A stretch of DNA of 64,000 nucleotides, taken from contig JACCIC010000143.1 in NCBI GenBank assembly GCA_018907035.1, forward strand, positions 86,001 through 150,000, written 5' to 3'. Under the pieces are notes generated by a model, which ran no database searches, was not told where the DNA came from, and was given only the letters and a program-made list of their open reading frames with translations. The stretch is from Sycobia sp. Sy_11. Lineage: Eukaryota; Arthropoda; Insecta; Hymenoptera; Epichrysomallidae. Shown here piece after piece: positions 12,810 through 26,789 of the stretch. Every line of letters starts with the position of its first letter. Position 1 is the stretch's first letter. Made by a program: the position numbers and the translations under genes.

Positions 12810-13290
12810 TTCGCTGCATCAGGAAAAAAAGCCGTAGAGCCATTGTCACGACCGACGCAGTACATGGTACAATAAGCTTGCGCGGCTCTAGGCTCGAACA
12901 ATGGGGCCATTGTTGCCCCTCGAGCTTTGTCACGACTCATATACTCCGCAGGCGCGCGAGAGCCACTTGTAGCTCTTTCTTGACCGGCTCCTGCCGCGTC
13001 ACCGAGCTTTCGTCTCCGCGAGCTTCGTGGGCCGAGAAGGCTCGCGTATATGCGCGTAAGAAAGAAATCGGGAAGCTCTTGACCCCCCCTCCCAGTCCCA
13101 AGTGCTCCGAGGATGAATTATTCAAGAAGACCGCATCTGCACCCTGTCCTCTTCCGCCAGGCGCACCTCTCGCCGACCTCTTCTCGCTTCTTTTATCTCG
13201 ACTGCTCGATAGACGGTGGGTGCCTCGCGGAGTAAGCAGTTCGCCGAGTGGAAATCACTCTGAATTAATTGATTAGTAATTGACTGCTTT
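12810..13290. other. GC/CpG-richer island with small palindromes
   Basis: One of the stronger GC-rich islands. Several frames are open on both strands, none with a recognisable domain. It contains an inverted repeat with 8-bp arms (12897-12914) and two copies of TTGTCACGAC (12843-12852 and 12927-12936). A regulatory role is plausible but inferred. Confidence 0.3.
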
Positions 13291-13817
13291 CCATTCTGCA
13301 TCTGACAGTTCCCCGTAGCTCTTAATTAATTTGAAGTGGTTTCTTGAATGAATTCAATTGGTGTGCATTTTAGCACAAGATTTTACAAAACCATGCCTAG
13401 ATTAGTGATTATTTAATGATTTTTAGGAAGTTAAGAAAGTAAGATATTTAGAGGAAAGAAGCCAAGTATTTAAAAAGGCTTTACACCTTTTTTAAATAGC
13501 TTACATACCAAAACTAAATCGAGTTCGCTTTCCGCCAGAGGAAAGTGTGCCGCCTGAACGAGGAGCCTCAACATAGAAATCAAAGATCGGTGTCTGCGTA
13601 AATGTAATTAACCAATATTTCACGCAATCTAATCAAATATTAACGCAAAGCATTTGGAGTTACACAAAGTTTGGTATATGCAATTTAAAGTTTGTCCTTC
13701 TTTCACATTGAAAGACCCACATGCTTATATTTGGTTTAACTTGAAACAATAATTTAATTACAATATAATAATACACATAAGGTCGGCCACTGTGCAGCTA
13801 TCCACGTTCTGAAATAA

Positions 13818-13819
<2 letters not shown>

Positions 13820-13870
<51 letters not shown>
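13820..13870. repeat. (AT)n microsatellite
   Basis: Pure AT repeat of about 25 units. Confidence 0.97.
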
Positions 13871-13874
<4 letters not shown>

Positions 13875-15255
13875 TGGTAAGCATTGATATTCTTCCTGCT
13901 ATATATTTCTCCTAGTGTTCGTGAGCATATAGCCAAAAAGGGGAAAACATACCTCAACGTAATGAAATTCTCTAAAAGAAATAATAATTAATTGAGTGCG
14001 ATTTTCATTACGTTACGATCATAATACGATTAAAATAGAAAATTACGAAATTTAAAGAATTTTATATCCAATTAAAATGCACCATAAAATGTTTTTTATT
14101 TTTTTAGAATGTTTTTAAAAAATAGATAATTAAAGAAACATACGTATCCATCATACTCGAGATTAATTAATTAATACTTTATTCCAATTTGTTGAATTTC
14201 TAGAATGTCGTCTCTTTTCTGAATTTATATCAGAATTTTCATAGATTTTGACGTACATTCCCTTTCTAAATAATAAGTGAATAAAACAATAAAAAATAAG
14301 TGAAAATTCAAAAAATTGAGAAAATATTTCCATCCCTTGGGTGAGCATAGTGCCTGCAAGAAATTCTGCTTTCGCGGTACCTTTTTTCAGTTTTCAGTTG
14401 TTTTGTACTTACAAACATATGACTGGCGATTATTCATTTTGAATAGATGAATGATGGATGAATATTGAAATGAATGAAACATGTTTTCTCTTGCTTATAG
14501 AAAATACAAGAATATGTTTAATCACGACGTTATAATTATATTTGAACTACATATATGCTGTTTGCCATTCTTCAGCGTTGTCTTCCAACAGTGAAGTTTT
14601 CTGAATAAATGCACGGTCAAAGCACCGGTTTTATAGACAAGAATAATTTCCTTTTACCTTAAAAATCGAAGGAATTCTTGCAAATTTTCCACTAAAAGAG
14701 ATCGTTCCAGAATCTGAGTATTCCACTAGAGCTCTATCTTATATTCTGTTATAAATACAAAATTATAAAAGTAAATTTTAAGATTTTTAATTGATTAAGT
14801 ACATGCCTCTCTAAAAATTTTAGCTAATCTAAAGCTTTCATATAAAAAAATATTGTTTTTTTGGCGAAAAATACGCTTATTTCATTATAAAAACAGATCG
14901 GCCTACGATCCGTGTATTATATGGCCAAACGTCTAATTATGCCAAATGAAAAATGTATGCGTACGCCAGAACAAACAAGGGTGAAGATATTCGTCGGCAA
15001 TTCTGAAATGAGCGAACCGGAAATTTCATCGACCGGAAAAAGTGCTGGAAATCCCGCAAGCGCAGCTTGAAATTCCGAATGGACACGCGCGTGGCCCTGA
15101 TTCAACTTTTCACCGCTCCGTGAAGTGAGAGTTCCTGGGTTTTGCACTCAGGACGTCGCTTTTCTTACTGAAAACGTTCAACGGAGAACTGAATTATTCA
15201 TCGAGCGAATGAGAAACACTGACGCGTACGAGTTTCGTACGTTTTTCAGGCCATT

Positions 15256-15259
<4 letters not shown>
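13871..15259. other. AT-rich non-coding DNA with a GC-richer end
   Basis: Mostly AT-rich with dense stops; composition rises in GC from about 14900 to 15250. Overlapping short frames on both strands there have no recognisable domain. Confidence 0.4.

Positions 15260-15301
<42 letters not shown>
15260..15301. repeat. (CT)n microsatellite
   Basis: CT run with one interruption near its end. Confidence 0.95.
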
Positions 15302-18300
15302 GATTTGCTTGTGCAAAAATCGATTTGACAAGATTTTCTCTTTGATAAGTGTTCTACTTATTTTCCAACTCCAAGTTCCAAAAAGTCCAAGGAAATGATT
15401 TTCAACCGAGGGATTAAAAGTGAAAAGAACAATGCAAAATTGTCGAAATTGAATGTATTTATTTGGGGGATCGATGGATTTTGCTTTGGTAAGTTTAATA
15501 ATGTCGAGCAAATAATATTCGAGAATTTCGACAGTATTTATTATTGTCAAACGGATACTCTCACTTGCCATAATTATAGACACTCGTCTAAAAGATTGAA
15601 TTTCCTTTGGCATCTTAGAAGACTTTAAAATTTTTAAACCACAGATTAATTTTTTTATTCTAAATTTTGCTAAAAAATACATACAGAATTTTTCGTAAAC
15701 AATTAAAATTGTCACTTTAGATTTTGAACAAAAGCTTAAAAGGATTTGATTAAAACTTTTTTATTTCAACTCATTCAACGCTTACGAAATCGATCGATGT
15801 CGCTGGCCTTGCTTTTTCACCAGTTCTATCTAGGACTCAGGACACAATCTAATCAATAATTAGCTTATATTGATAATAATAAATCTATCAAACAAAATAT
15901 CAACCGAAATTTCCGTCGCTTGACAGTCGACTAATGATGCGCTAACTAATGAGTAAATGTGTGACGCTTTGCGCGATGAAATTAATTCGAAAATGCATTC
16001 TGGCATTTAATTGGAAATGCGAATAGGGCAGACGAACTCGATGCGACGAGACATGAAACATATTGAATGCAGGAAAAATAGAAATATGACTCTTGCTGAC
16101 GTCGTGAACTTCTTGATATTCTATATGTCAGTTCTACCTTGCCACGATTGTTATCACTGGCAAAAGTTGTTACGCATATTTGATATACGACGAATACGAC
16201 CAATTGACTTCAGAGCTCACTGATTCTGAATGCAAATAAATCTTTACGTTGACAAAGCGCCGTACTTTTGCAATACTCGGTGTACTGGAATTATTAAATT
16301 TTTACCCATGTTCATTTAATGATAAATAATTTTTGCATTTTCGTCTGCAAACCTATTTGTCGCATCTTCCAGCTGCGACATATATACTTATACACCAATG
16401 CTCCTGTGATTTCGACCCCGTTAATACGTTCTAAACAATATGAAAAACTTGATACACCGACACTGAATTTTAACTTTTAAAAAATGAAACAATTCTATCA
16501 TAATAGAGTTATTTAATTTAAAAATTAAAAAAGTATTCGGGTAATGCAGCTTAAGAAACGAATAATTAAAAATTAAATGCTTGAGTAAAAGGAGAAAAAA
16601 ACATGTACGAGTAAATTTTTTAACATCCATAATAATCAATATCCCCGTATTTTCTTATTAAATACATCACTTTTGCAATTTATACTAAACATTAAAGAAA
16701 AAAAAATTTTTATTTGATTTAAAGCGTTTGCTTCTTACTTACATACGTCCACTAGTACAAAAATTATTTTAAAAGAAAATATTTAATTGACTATTGAGTT
16801 TAACTCAGGCCACTGTTTTTCTACATCTTTAAATGCTCTGTGTACAAAAAGGCTCTAAAAAGAGGAATACTAGGATTTTCAAACCTGCGCTTTACTTTCA
16901 TCATTTACGAATCATTTTCGGCCATGGACGGACGAGTATATATTTGCAGAGTAAATTTTAGAATTTTGAGAGCATAGCTATATTTGAATAATACATACTT
17001 TAATATATTCCTAATAGAAATCGAGCATATTTTTAAGCCAAGAATTGGTTAGTTTAATAACCAACTGGACAAGAATGAACAACCACTATTCTTGGAAAAA
17101 TTTCCTACCGGCATAAAACGCAGTTCCGTAGATGATTAGAATAATAAAATGGGTTCAACAATAAAAAAGATTAGTTATTGGAAATGTATGAAGATTAATA
17201 ACTTATAAGCAGGTATCTGTCCAGTCTGTGACAAGTGTTTTCAGTTTTTAACCCATAATTCGGTATTAAAAATGGCGAAGACTTAATTTTCAAAAATTTT
17301 CAAAAAAGGTCGATTTTGTTAATATAAAAACTTTGAACCAAATCATCCAATACATAATACTTACTAATTTGTTAATCAAAAGTAACAGCGTTCCTTATGG
17401 GGGTATCTCTGGAACTTTTACACTTTGTAGTTAAAAATTGAACATCTTTAAATTTAAGAACACGCTCGTGCAATTTTTAATAAAGTTATTTCACTGAATA
17501 AATAAGCAACATAGCATGAGTATTTTCTTAAACATGTTCCAGAAGTTTTACAGAAGGAAATCAAAAAACTGTTCTGATAAAGAATTTTTAGGTGTAAATG
17601 ACGAATATTATAGTGAAAAAGAGTGCAAATCGTATTTTATAGTGAAATGTATAAAAATAATCTATAAAAATTATGGCGCGTCAAATAGTTTAAAATATTT
17701 AAAAAAATTAATAAATATTTCTATGGGCCTTAAAGTTTTTTTACAACAATACACTATACGCTGTTTATAACCAACCCCGTAGAATCTAAAATGGAAATTA
17801 TTCCTAACAAATAAATTAGATATTATTTGATTTGTATTTTACCTAAAAAAATATTCATGAATTTTATTAACAACAGTGGAAATAAGTACAATTTGTAATA
17901 TTTTAAAAAACGTTTCATAAAAAAGTAGTAGTAGTTGTTGTAGATCGTATAAAAATAGTCCATATTTTAAGTTCAATACATTCATCTGTAGGATTTATAT
18001 TTTTCGAGAAAAATGGAATGAAGGATGAGTGCTCGAGAATAAAAAGTAACTGGTCGTAAAATCATATTTATTGTTTATTAGCTTATATGTTTTGTAAACT
18101 AGATGCCCTAAAGTAAAAAGGTATAGAATATGAAGCATACGCCTTAGTAAGATTGATAACGCTTATTTGATTCATTTTTTGAAATGCTCCAATTTGTTCG
18201 ACACGTCATTATTTTTACAGAATATTTTTGATTCACACCACGTAATAAGTCATTGATTTCTTTAATTTTCCTCACTATTTTCAATTTAAAGCTTACTTTT

Positions 18301-18630
18301 ATATGTTTATTTTTATGTATTTTACGAAATATAAATAAATAAATAGCTACATTAAAGACTATAGTTGAAAAAAAATCACAATTTTTGTCCTGCATCCTTG
18401 CTATAAAACGTTTAAAAACAGTATTTATCCTTGCTCGCATTGTTTTTCTTATACTTTTATCAATTCTTTACAAACCCGATGGATTGGTAGAATAGTAAGC
18501 TAATTAATTAGAAAAATGTTTTCTGTATATTGCTGAATATAGACTTCAAACCTCGTATACTTTAGATATTCTGGAGATGCGCCCTTACAAGTATTTGTAT
18601 AAATGTCCTATGGGAGCTCAAATATCGAAA
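15302..18630. other. AT-rich non-coding stretch
   Basis: More than 3 kb of AT-rich DNA. Open frames (15395-15628 +, 15194-15715 -, 17516-17770 +, 18144-18440 -) are rich in K, N, I, F and L, overlap on both strands or run through the CT tract, and show no domain. No RNA gene or mobile-element core is seen. Confidence 0.45.
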
Positions 18631-18639
18631 TCATTATCT

Positions 18640-18970
18640 ATTCCCTAACGTCCCCATCGATAAGGAGAAATTCGCAACTGTAAAAACGGAAATATAAACG
18701 CATTACATTTACGACGGCAGGAAGCGGCGTTAGTTCTTCGTTTAACTTTGTCCCTGGTATCTTTGCTGGAAAAAGGCCAGAGGAATGTTCAAGAGGCGCG
18801 AGAAGGGCGGCGGTATACAGAAGCTCGGAGATAAAAGAGCGCGCGAGCTTTTGAAATTCGAGTAGCCCCAAGAGTGTTTCCAGCAATCTGACACTGGGCT
18901 TGTGCCGCGAGCTGTATAGAGCAATCGAGAGCACCCGCGTCCTCCTCGCACCAGTCTAGACCGTTAGAGT
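18640..18970. other. GC/CpG-richer island, possible regulatory DNA
   Basis: About 330 bp of CpG-containing, GC-richer DNA between AT-rich flanks, open in two overlapping minus-strand frames without a recognisable protein. A conserved non-coding element is possible, from composition only. Confidence 0.25.
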
Positions 18971-21107
18971 GGAATTAATGGCACAGATATGAGGCGGCGT
19001 ACACCTCAACTTTTCTGCTGAGTATCTCATAGCGGAAGGCAGAACTTATGTTTCAAGATTTTTCATTGTTTGAGACCGAGGATTTTATCATAAGAAATTC
19101 TTTTATCATTCTTTGAAATAATAAATAGATAATATTTATTGCAATGCTCTTAGATAAATTATACGTAGATAAATAAATAACTGCAAATATTGCGACTAAT
19201 ATTTGTCCATTACTGTAGAGTTTTAATACATACATTTTGTTATTAAAGCAACAATAAAGAAAAACTGAAGAACAGATATAATCAGCACCGTTCAGTTTCT
19301 AATCTTCCATAACAATGTCAGTAAGGATAGGACTCATAGGATTACCGATTTTCACTAATAGATAAAATGTCCAAAGCTCGACATTTCTTTTAATCGAATC
19401 CTCTCATGCAAAGAAGTTTATACGCTTCTCTTTTCAAGATTTTGTCCTTTTTATTGATAACAGTAAATTATAGATAAAAGTAAATTATTCAAATAAGCTT
19501 AATATACGACTTTATCGATCTCAATCAACCAATCCCACTGAGTGCTTATCTTGATTTTGAGATAAATAATGTATAATTTGAAATAAGTCCGAATAGTTTT
19601 ATTAGTCAAAATATCGTAACCACTAATATTTGTTCCTCTGATGGCCATCTTAAATTTCGTTAAAAATTTTTTAAAAAATTGCCTGGCATCGGCGAAAACA
19701 CCGGACATTGCTAGCCGTGCTGAAGCGCCTCGATAGCCTCAGTTCAATTTCCGTACCCACCGTATTTTTCAGAATTACTTTACAAAAAAGTGTGTGTCGA
19801 ATTTCTCATTGGCTAAATTTCAGCTCGTTACATATATTATTTAAAACAACTCTGTAATTCGTTCGTAAAAATAATAATTAAATAAATAAGAATTAAAAAA
19901 TTGAATTGATAATATAATATAATACAAAATATAAATACATATAATCTGTTTTATAAACATTTAATTAAGTATATAATATAATACATAAAAATCATAATAA
20001 TTTATTTGAGGATGTTTCAGAACACAATGGCTGACTAAATATCCGCCAATACTACTTCATTGAGATTCCTTGAAATATTAGTACTAAGAAGGGTCCGGAA
20101 TACTCCTATTTTCATTTCTTAAAATATGTTGCTGTATCTACATTAACAAATTGTTTAGTATTCGTCAAAAGTTGTATATTTATTACTTTAATTTTTAAAT
20201 ATTAATTTGTATCCACATTCTCGAAATTTGAATCAGTAGAAACTACTGAAATGCAGTATAAATACAATCACTGATTAATTATCAGTATGAAGATAATAAT
20301 AATTCGAATCATATTCACAAGTAATTTATATCTGTGGTTGAATTCACCAAGTTCTAGTATAAAGATAGTTCTAGTATAGAGAAAAAATTATCTGAAATCT
20401 TACATTCTACTATATTGAGATGTATCGTTAAGTATATTTTCTTAAACTCGGAATTAAAGTACTCAATTGATTGATCATTCGATGTTTTTACCTGCATGAA
20501 AATTTATTAATCAAGTGCAATAAAATGACAGAAAATACTCTTTAAATGAAATAGTTTTTGTTTGTATTTTTTTGTTTCATTGTCTAGCAATGTTAGAGAT
20601 TTGCAACGTATAATTGAAAGGAGAACTTAAATGATTCTCTACTACTTGATCTATGCAAAATAAATTTAATCAAACAATTAAAGTATTTATATTCAAACAC
20701 AGTATTTATAACTCGAAGTAAACGTTAGACATTGAGATTTTTCAATCTCCATGATTCATGAATACAAATAAAATTGCTATCTGAAATTGTCATTATAAAT
20801 CTAGTGAATGAATGAATTTTATTATTGAAATTATATCTACTGTTGAAACTCGAATCTATGCTTGTACAATAAGCCAAAAACTTTGAATATACCTGCTATT
20901 CACAAAAGTCTTTATCGATCCGAAACTTTGATAGAAACGAATTCTGCTAGAGATTTTCAGAAAATCTCCCAACCTTCCGTCCTATTTGCGCTCGCACAAG
21001 CACTCGCTCGATAAACACAGATTACCGACTGCTTTTATTATTCTCGTTATTGTCATTGTTGCTAACGGTTCTGCGAACCCCTCGGCGATGAGCAATAGTT
21101 AAGACCT

Positions 21108-21111
<4 letters not shown>
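18971..21111. other. AT-rich non-coding stretch
   Basis: AT-rich with dense stops. It contains a perfect-register 17-bp tandem duplication at 20350-20383 (unit starting AGTTCTAGTATA). No gene is supported. Confidence 0.45.

Positions 21112-21176
<65 letters not shown>
21112..21176. repeat. (AT)n microsatellite
   Basis: Pure AT repeat of over 30 units. Confidence 0.97.
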
Positions 21177-21178
<2 letters not shown>

Positions 21179-21179
21179 A

Positions 21180-21320
21180 AGGTGAAACTCGCAGCAATTT
21201 CAAGCGCGCCAAAACTTGATACACGTGTACGGGAAAGTTTATTATCGAGCCTCGCCCGAAAGCGAATTAATTCGAGAGGAGTTTTCATTGGATAAGTGCT
21301 ATCAGAAACTATATATATAA

Positions 21321-21352
<32 letters not shown>

Positions 21353-21740
21353 GCATGCTCCATTTCATTCACACGGGATTACTTTGGGCGACGGTAAGCG
21401 TTCCATAAACTTTTGAAAGTTCGCGGCCGGGCGAAAGTTTTTGACGGACGAGCACTCTCAAGTGTTTAATTCAAATTTGCATAACGATGAAGGAGCACCT
21501 ATAATACCTTCAAATATTGGCGTCATATCGGCAGACACAACGACCGGATGTCGGCATTTACTTGTACTGTCGCGTGGAAAAAGGAGAAGGAGGGTGCGCA
21601 CGCATCGTACAGTCACGCCTGAGCTTAGAAAAGTTAACGAGTTTAATCCAACAAAGTGGAGTCCCACCGTCGCGCGTTAATCGTGTAGCTCGGACGAACG
21701 CTGAACGCGATCTAAATAATCTCTTGAAATAATTCGTGCA
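21180..21740. other. GC-richer segment with a short (AT)(GA) microsatellite
   Basis: Composition rises in GC and CpG. A small AT then GA run lies at 21310-21352. From 21441 to 21732 two plus frames and one minus frame are open together. The one at 21517-21732 has the most protein-like composition but starts at TTG and matches no family I know. Treated as non-coding, possibly regulatory. Confidence 0.25.
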
Positions 21741-23045
21741 TCATGTACATTAATCTAGACCATTGATCGGCTGCCTTCTAGCTTTTATTTCAGCTAACAG
21801 CTTATTGAAATAACTTTTTATTAGTGCTAAATTAATTAATAATAATTATTATTTATTAAGCTGCTCAAACATCTAATGAATAAGCTTAGAAAAAAAATAA
21901 TGGTTCTTTGCTAATATATTGTCACTATGAAGGTATTATTATATATTTGTTTATAAATATCTATTAGTCAATCTGACCTTGAATTTATAAAAAAATTCTA
22001 TTCCAATAATACTTAAATAAAACTAATTAATTCATGTAACTTTTTTTCCTTTTCTATTTTAATTTCCTTAATTCGGTAAATATTCCAAGTGTTATAAAAC
22101 TTTAATTATTTCTCTCAGTATGTATATAAAAGTCTAATATAACATTGCAATTTAACAGAAAAATTGAATGCGTGCAAGCAATTGTGTATCGATCAAAAAT
22201 ACAGTTATTTCATAGATTATAAAATCAAAAGATCAATCAACTATATTAAAACGTAATCGCGTAAGAGATGAAATCAACTACGGTAGAATTTCAAAAAATT
22301 ACCATATTAATTAAGTCATATGATATATCCGTATGTAATTATTACTTTGAGTTATGTTTGTTTAAAAAAAAATATAGCATGCGATGTGGTTATAATAATG
22401 ATTCAACCTACTGTAAAATGTACATAATGTAATAGTTTTATTTGAGAAAACCATTGCAATACCTTTCTAATATTAATATAATGCTTAACATACTGTTGTC
22501 ATTTCTAATATGATTTTAATTTTATAAATAATTAAAATTATCATAATAATATAATGTAAAATAATACTTTGTATAAATATATCTAAAGAAACGTCTAAAT
22601 AATTTCTAAGTTTTCAATTGGTTTTACAACAATCAATGTTGTATGGTATTAATCGTTCGAGGTTGTTCACGCACGACAGAAAACGAAATGTAATTTGAAA
22701 ATAAATTAGAATTTCATAGCCACTAACGACAAAAATTTATAAAATTTCAATTCAAAGTGTTCCTGTTAACCTATTATTTAAAATTAATAATAGAATCTAT
22801 ACTGACTACTAAAATTGTAAACTAATTAATAAGAAAGAATAACTTATATACGTATTCGAAAGTCGCAACGTCGCCTTTTTCCTGTAATAATAATTATATG
22901 TATGCAATAACTTTACAATTACTATATTTATTATATATTAAATATTATAATTTCTGACACATTTCGTTCCCTTTGCACCCTATCGGTGCTTACTCTCGCC
23001 AAAAAAAAAAAAAAAAACAAAAAAACAAAATTAATCTAAATTAAT
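21741..23045. other. AT-rich non-coding stretch
   Basis: AT-rich DNA without open frames of note; an interrupted A-run lies at about 23001-23030. Nothing else recognised. Confidence 0.5.
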
Positions 23046-23390
23046 CTAAATTTTAACCCACTCCATCCACTCCGCATTTGCCCAGAGTTCTACCTACCGA
23101 GCGAAGAAAGCTGCAGTCAAACCCAGTGGGATAAATACAGATGAGAAAATCCCGGAGTGAGCGGTGCATCGAATCTACTCGAATTCGGTAATCGTGTCGC
23201 ATTTCGTAGACCTCGCACCTCTCGCTCGCATCGTTGAATGTGAACGATAAGTTTAATAAGCGATGAACGAGGTGTCAGCGTCCTCAAGGTCATCCGCCCA
23301 AGTTCTGCCTGCCACGGATGCTGTATAACCTGGTTAAATTTTGTTGATCGCTCGAGAAGCGCTCTTGTCATTCAACGAAAGCGTTGGATT
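23046..23390. other. GC/CpG-richer island, possible regulatory DNA
   Basis: About 340 bp of higher-GC, CpG-containing DNA between AT-rich flanks. The minus frame 23117-23371 has no recognisable domain. Confidence 0.22.
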
Positions 23391-23991
23391 TTAAATAGAT
23401 ACATATATTCATTTCTTATTAAATTATAGGCCTATGTAGCTTTCCAATTCACGACTGCTCATATTCTATAATTACAAGATTTTTGGACTCGTTAATTACT
23501 GTTAAAAAATGTTACGTGACAATGAGTAATAAAATTTAAAAGCAGCCTTATAAATTCGCGCGATATAAAAAATGCTATATTCACTGTAAAATCATATCTA
23601 TTCTAGTTACATATTATACAGATTATAAATTTAGTGTAAAATACGTATAAGCTAAATATTTATCATTCGAAGTCAGTAATTTATAAAACTAATGTATACA
23701 TACAAAACTAGTGTAAATTTATAATCAATAACTTTAGTAATAGCTCACCTTTCGAGATCCAGTTTCTTGAGAATTGTGATTTCTTTACGAAAATTGGTAA
23801 AAATGCTTCCTCGTTTCATAAATTGATCATGGGCGAAAGGTCGATCACGAGTCGACCCATATATTTCCGACAAAAAAGAGTAAAACCTACATTAAATTTT
23901 TCCACTTCAAATAAATTTGATCTATTGCATGAATAAAAACCAAAAGATTAACGTTATGAGCTTTACTTTTCATGAAACAGTTATTGAATAC

Positions 23992-24070
23992 TATCCGCCA
24001 TATTGGTCCACCATCTTGAATTTAAAAAATCTAATTGCAGATTCGTAATCAGCAATCCCAAAAATCTTAA
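23992..24070. repeat. Possible interspersed-repeat fragment
   Basis: The segment contains successive phrases of the type 'CCGCCATATTGG', 'CCACCATCTTGAA' and 'AGATTCGTAATCAGC', which I recall from dispersed repeats in other animal genomes. A second copy is not visible here, so this rests on memory of the motif and is weak. Confidence 0.22.
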
Positions 24071-25612
24071 GGGGCGTAAGCCCATATATTGTTTTATCGG
24101 GCCTCTACAGCTTAAGGATTAAAATTATCAATAGTCAAGTTTTAACAATAATTATGATTCTACCTAAGGTTAACTAATAAGGTATGATACATATTATACG
24201 TAAAGAATGTAGTATTTCTATATGAACAGTGATAATTATAAACGTTCTTGAAAAAACGTAAATATTGTCTCCCGGTATGAATGAATTTTGATTAGAGAGG
24301 CAACACGATGTAAATTAATAACGGTCATGGATTATTTCGAGCGAGCGAAACATAAAAAAGTGAGCGTGGAAAGATAAATAAAAAGACAAAAAATTCGACG
24401 AAAAGGTTATTTAATTAAGAGGTCGCGGTGAAGAACTCGGAAGAAAGGTGAATCGAGGAAACGCAATTACTGGTAGCAGCTGGATTTGCAGAAAGAAAAA
24501 CATCGCTGGAATGCGCAGAGTTTCGCGCAAGAGGGAAAAAGCAATTAAAAAAAACGCTTTTTAAGACTTTTAAGCATCGCATGCATACCGTAAAATTAAT
24601 TCGCATTTTTTAACGATAGAATACATATGATTTACAAACATCATTGAAAAAATTTTTTTCAACACTTATTACAGATTTTATTTAATATTTTATGATATCT
24701 AATATAGATTTCAATTATAGTTCTGTATATAGAATTTTCCGTCCATTTCACTTCTCGTCCAGGTATAAGTTATATAAAAATTCATTACAAATTTAATGAA
24801 TATTATTTTCTACAAAATCAATATAATTCTTATTGAATATTATATAAAACGAGAAATACACATTTACTTGTAAATTAAACTGAATAAACGAAAATAATTT
24901 AGATTTTGAAATATAGTTCAATATTACTCCATTATTTATTATGCGATGCTTCGCACAATAATATAGAGATAAAAATAATTGAACGGCTATTTGTGTTCGA
25001 TAAATATTTTATCTGTCGCAAAATATTCAGTTTAATGTAAAACAATAGCATTTCTCTCTGTGAAATTTACCATTTGTACTAATATACAAATATAGAAATA
25101 TCTTAACATTTTTAACTTTCACACACAGAGCACACATATTTACCGAGACATGACAGCACGTTTTCGTGAAAAATATCGCTAAAAATAACCGTTCGTAACT
25201 GTAGAAAAGAAGCCTGCAAAAGCGACAGGAAAAATATGTGCAAATTGTTTCATGACAGCTTGAATCTTAAAAAGATTTAGCTGCAAGTCGTTAAATCTAC
25301 TGTTCGATTCTATATATATGTAATCATATACCTAAATAGGTAAAACGTTCGGAAACTGATAAGAGTTAAAAATTGAAACAGAAAAAAAGAAATATAACGG
25401 CTCGTTAAATACGCATAAATAAGACGAGCATCCATGAGTAACAAAAAGGAAAATATCACGGTATATGTTTCGGAGCGGCAGTCCGACCAAACTATTCATT
25501 CTTCATATATGCATAAAACAGCTGAAAAAAGGAAAGAAAGAGTCGCGCGCACAGCCTGATCTGCATCCCCGAAGAGGCGAGGACTGCGCTCAGAATAAAG
25601 TTGTAACAGTCG

Positions 25613-25614
<2 letters not shown>
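24071..25614. other. AT-rich non-coding stretch
   Basis: AT-rich with only short frames and a slightly GC-richer patch at 24415-24540. No gene, RNA or mobile element recognised. Confidence 0.45.
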
Positions 25615-25664
<50 letters not shown>

Positions 25665-25733
25665 TTGTCAACTTTTTGCACGCCTTTATAACTCAATTTC
25701 ACGAACTCGATAAATTTTACTTTTCCAACGTTC

Positions 25734-25790
<57 letters not shown>

Positions 25791-25805
25791 ACTCACTCAC
25801 TCACT
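25615..25805. repeat. Microsatellite cluster (AT)n ... (CT)n-(CTCA)n
   Basis: An AT run at 25615-25661, then unique sequence, then a CT run from about 25733 ending in four to five CTCA/ACTC units at 25786-25804. Frames crossing it are repeat artefacts. Confidence 0.95.
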
Positions 25806-26789
25806 TTGTCTCTCTTTTCCGTCTCTTCCTTTGTACATATTATGTATTATATATATGCAAAGTTGCAGCGGAACTCGAGGAAATTAGTTTTTCTGGGCAA
25901 CCGGGGCGCCAGAAGTGACGCTTTTGTTCACATAGCATAAAGCACGACGGAAGTCACAGAACTGGGTGGCAGGAATTGACTGGTACTAGCTATAGCGGTT
26001 TTAATTCAAGTTTTTGTTGTTGGAACAATTAAATTATTCGTAAAGAATTGATGTAACTTGTACGCAAGAATTTTTTATTTGTTCCTCTCTAGTATAAGAA
26101 TATTGCAAATGTTCTGTGAAAAATAAATGGAATTCGTCAAATTCTACCTGACGAACCCTTCTTTCTTTTATTGTACACTGCAACTTGTATTGAAAATAAT
26201 TAATAAATAATAATTAATATATAAATAAACAATGATATATTACAAAAGCAAAAAATTTTCAAAATTATTGTTCTAAGCAAAATAAAAAGAAAATGAATTA
26301 TTACCTAAAAATGACCTGTGGTAATTTTTTTCGGGTAAGAGTTTTCCTCGAAAGGCTTTCTTAAGCCCCACTTAACTTGGGGGAGCGAGGTAAGAGATTA
26401 ATTGACTTAGGACAAATTCAGATCCCAAATAAAAAGAAAAAAGTAAACTCCAATCCCTGCAGAATAAAAAACTTTTTCTATTGTTGCAAGAGAAGAAATA
26501 TATATTTGTAATTTGCTTCAGTAATTAATCGATCCTTTAATTAAAAATGAAAATTAAACATAATCGGTTATTCGATATGGAAGAGTCCAATAACGTTCTC
26601 TTACAAATTACTAACGTGATAAAGGATTTGACATCAACTTTCTTTCTTAACAATGCGAATACTATCCTAATACAAATACTAAGCACATTTGAATAAAAAC
26701 GAGCAACTTTTCGTACCGTTTCACCCTAGAATTCAAAATCCAAAAAGCAACGAGAATCGTTCGATCTGGAAAGCCCCAAAAACTATTTT
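25806..26789. other. AT-rich non-coding stretch
   Basis: No gene, RNA gene or mobile-element core recognised. Confidence 0.45.

Noticed and set aside
15194..15715. 173-codon minus-strand frame
   Set aside because: It runs through the CT microsatellite, is Ile/Lys/Leu-rich, overlaps a plus-strand frame and matches nothing I recognise.
17516..17770. 84-codon ATG-started frame
   Set aside because: Composition (Lys, Ile, Asn, Tyr) is that of translated AT-rich DNA; no domain.
21517..21732. 71-codon frame with protein-like second half (SLEKLTSLIQQSGVPP)
   Set aside because: It begins at TTG and overlaps open frames on both strands in GC-richer DNA. No acceptor supports an exon and no family is recognised; kept only as a weak possibility.
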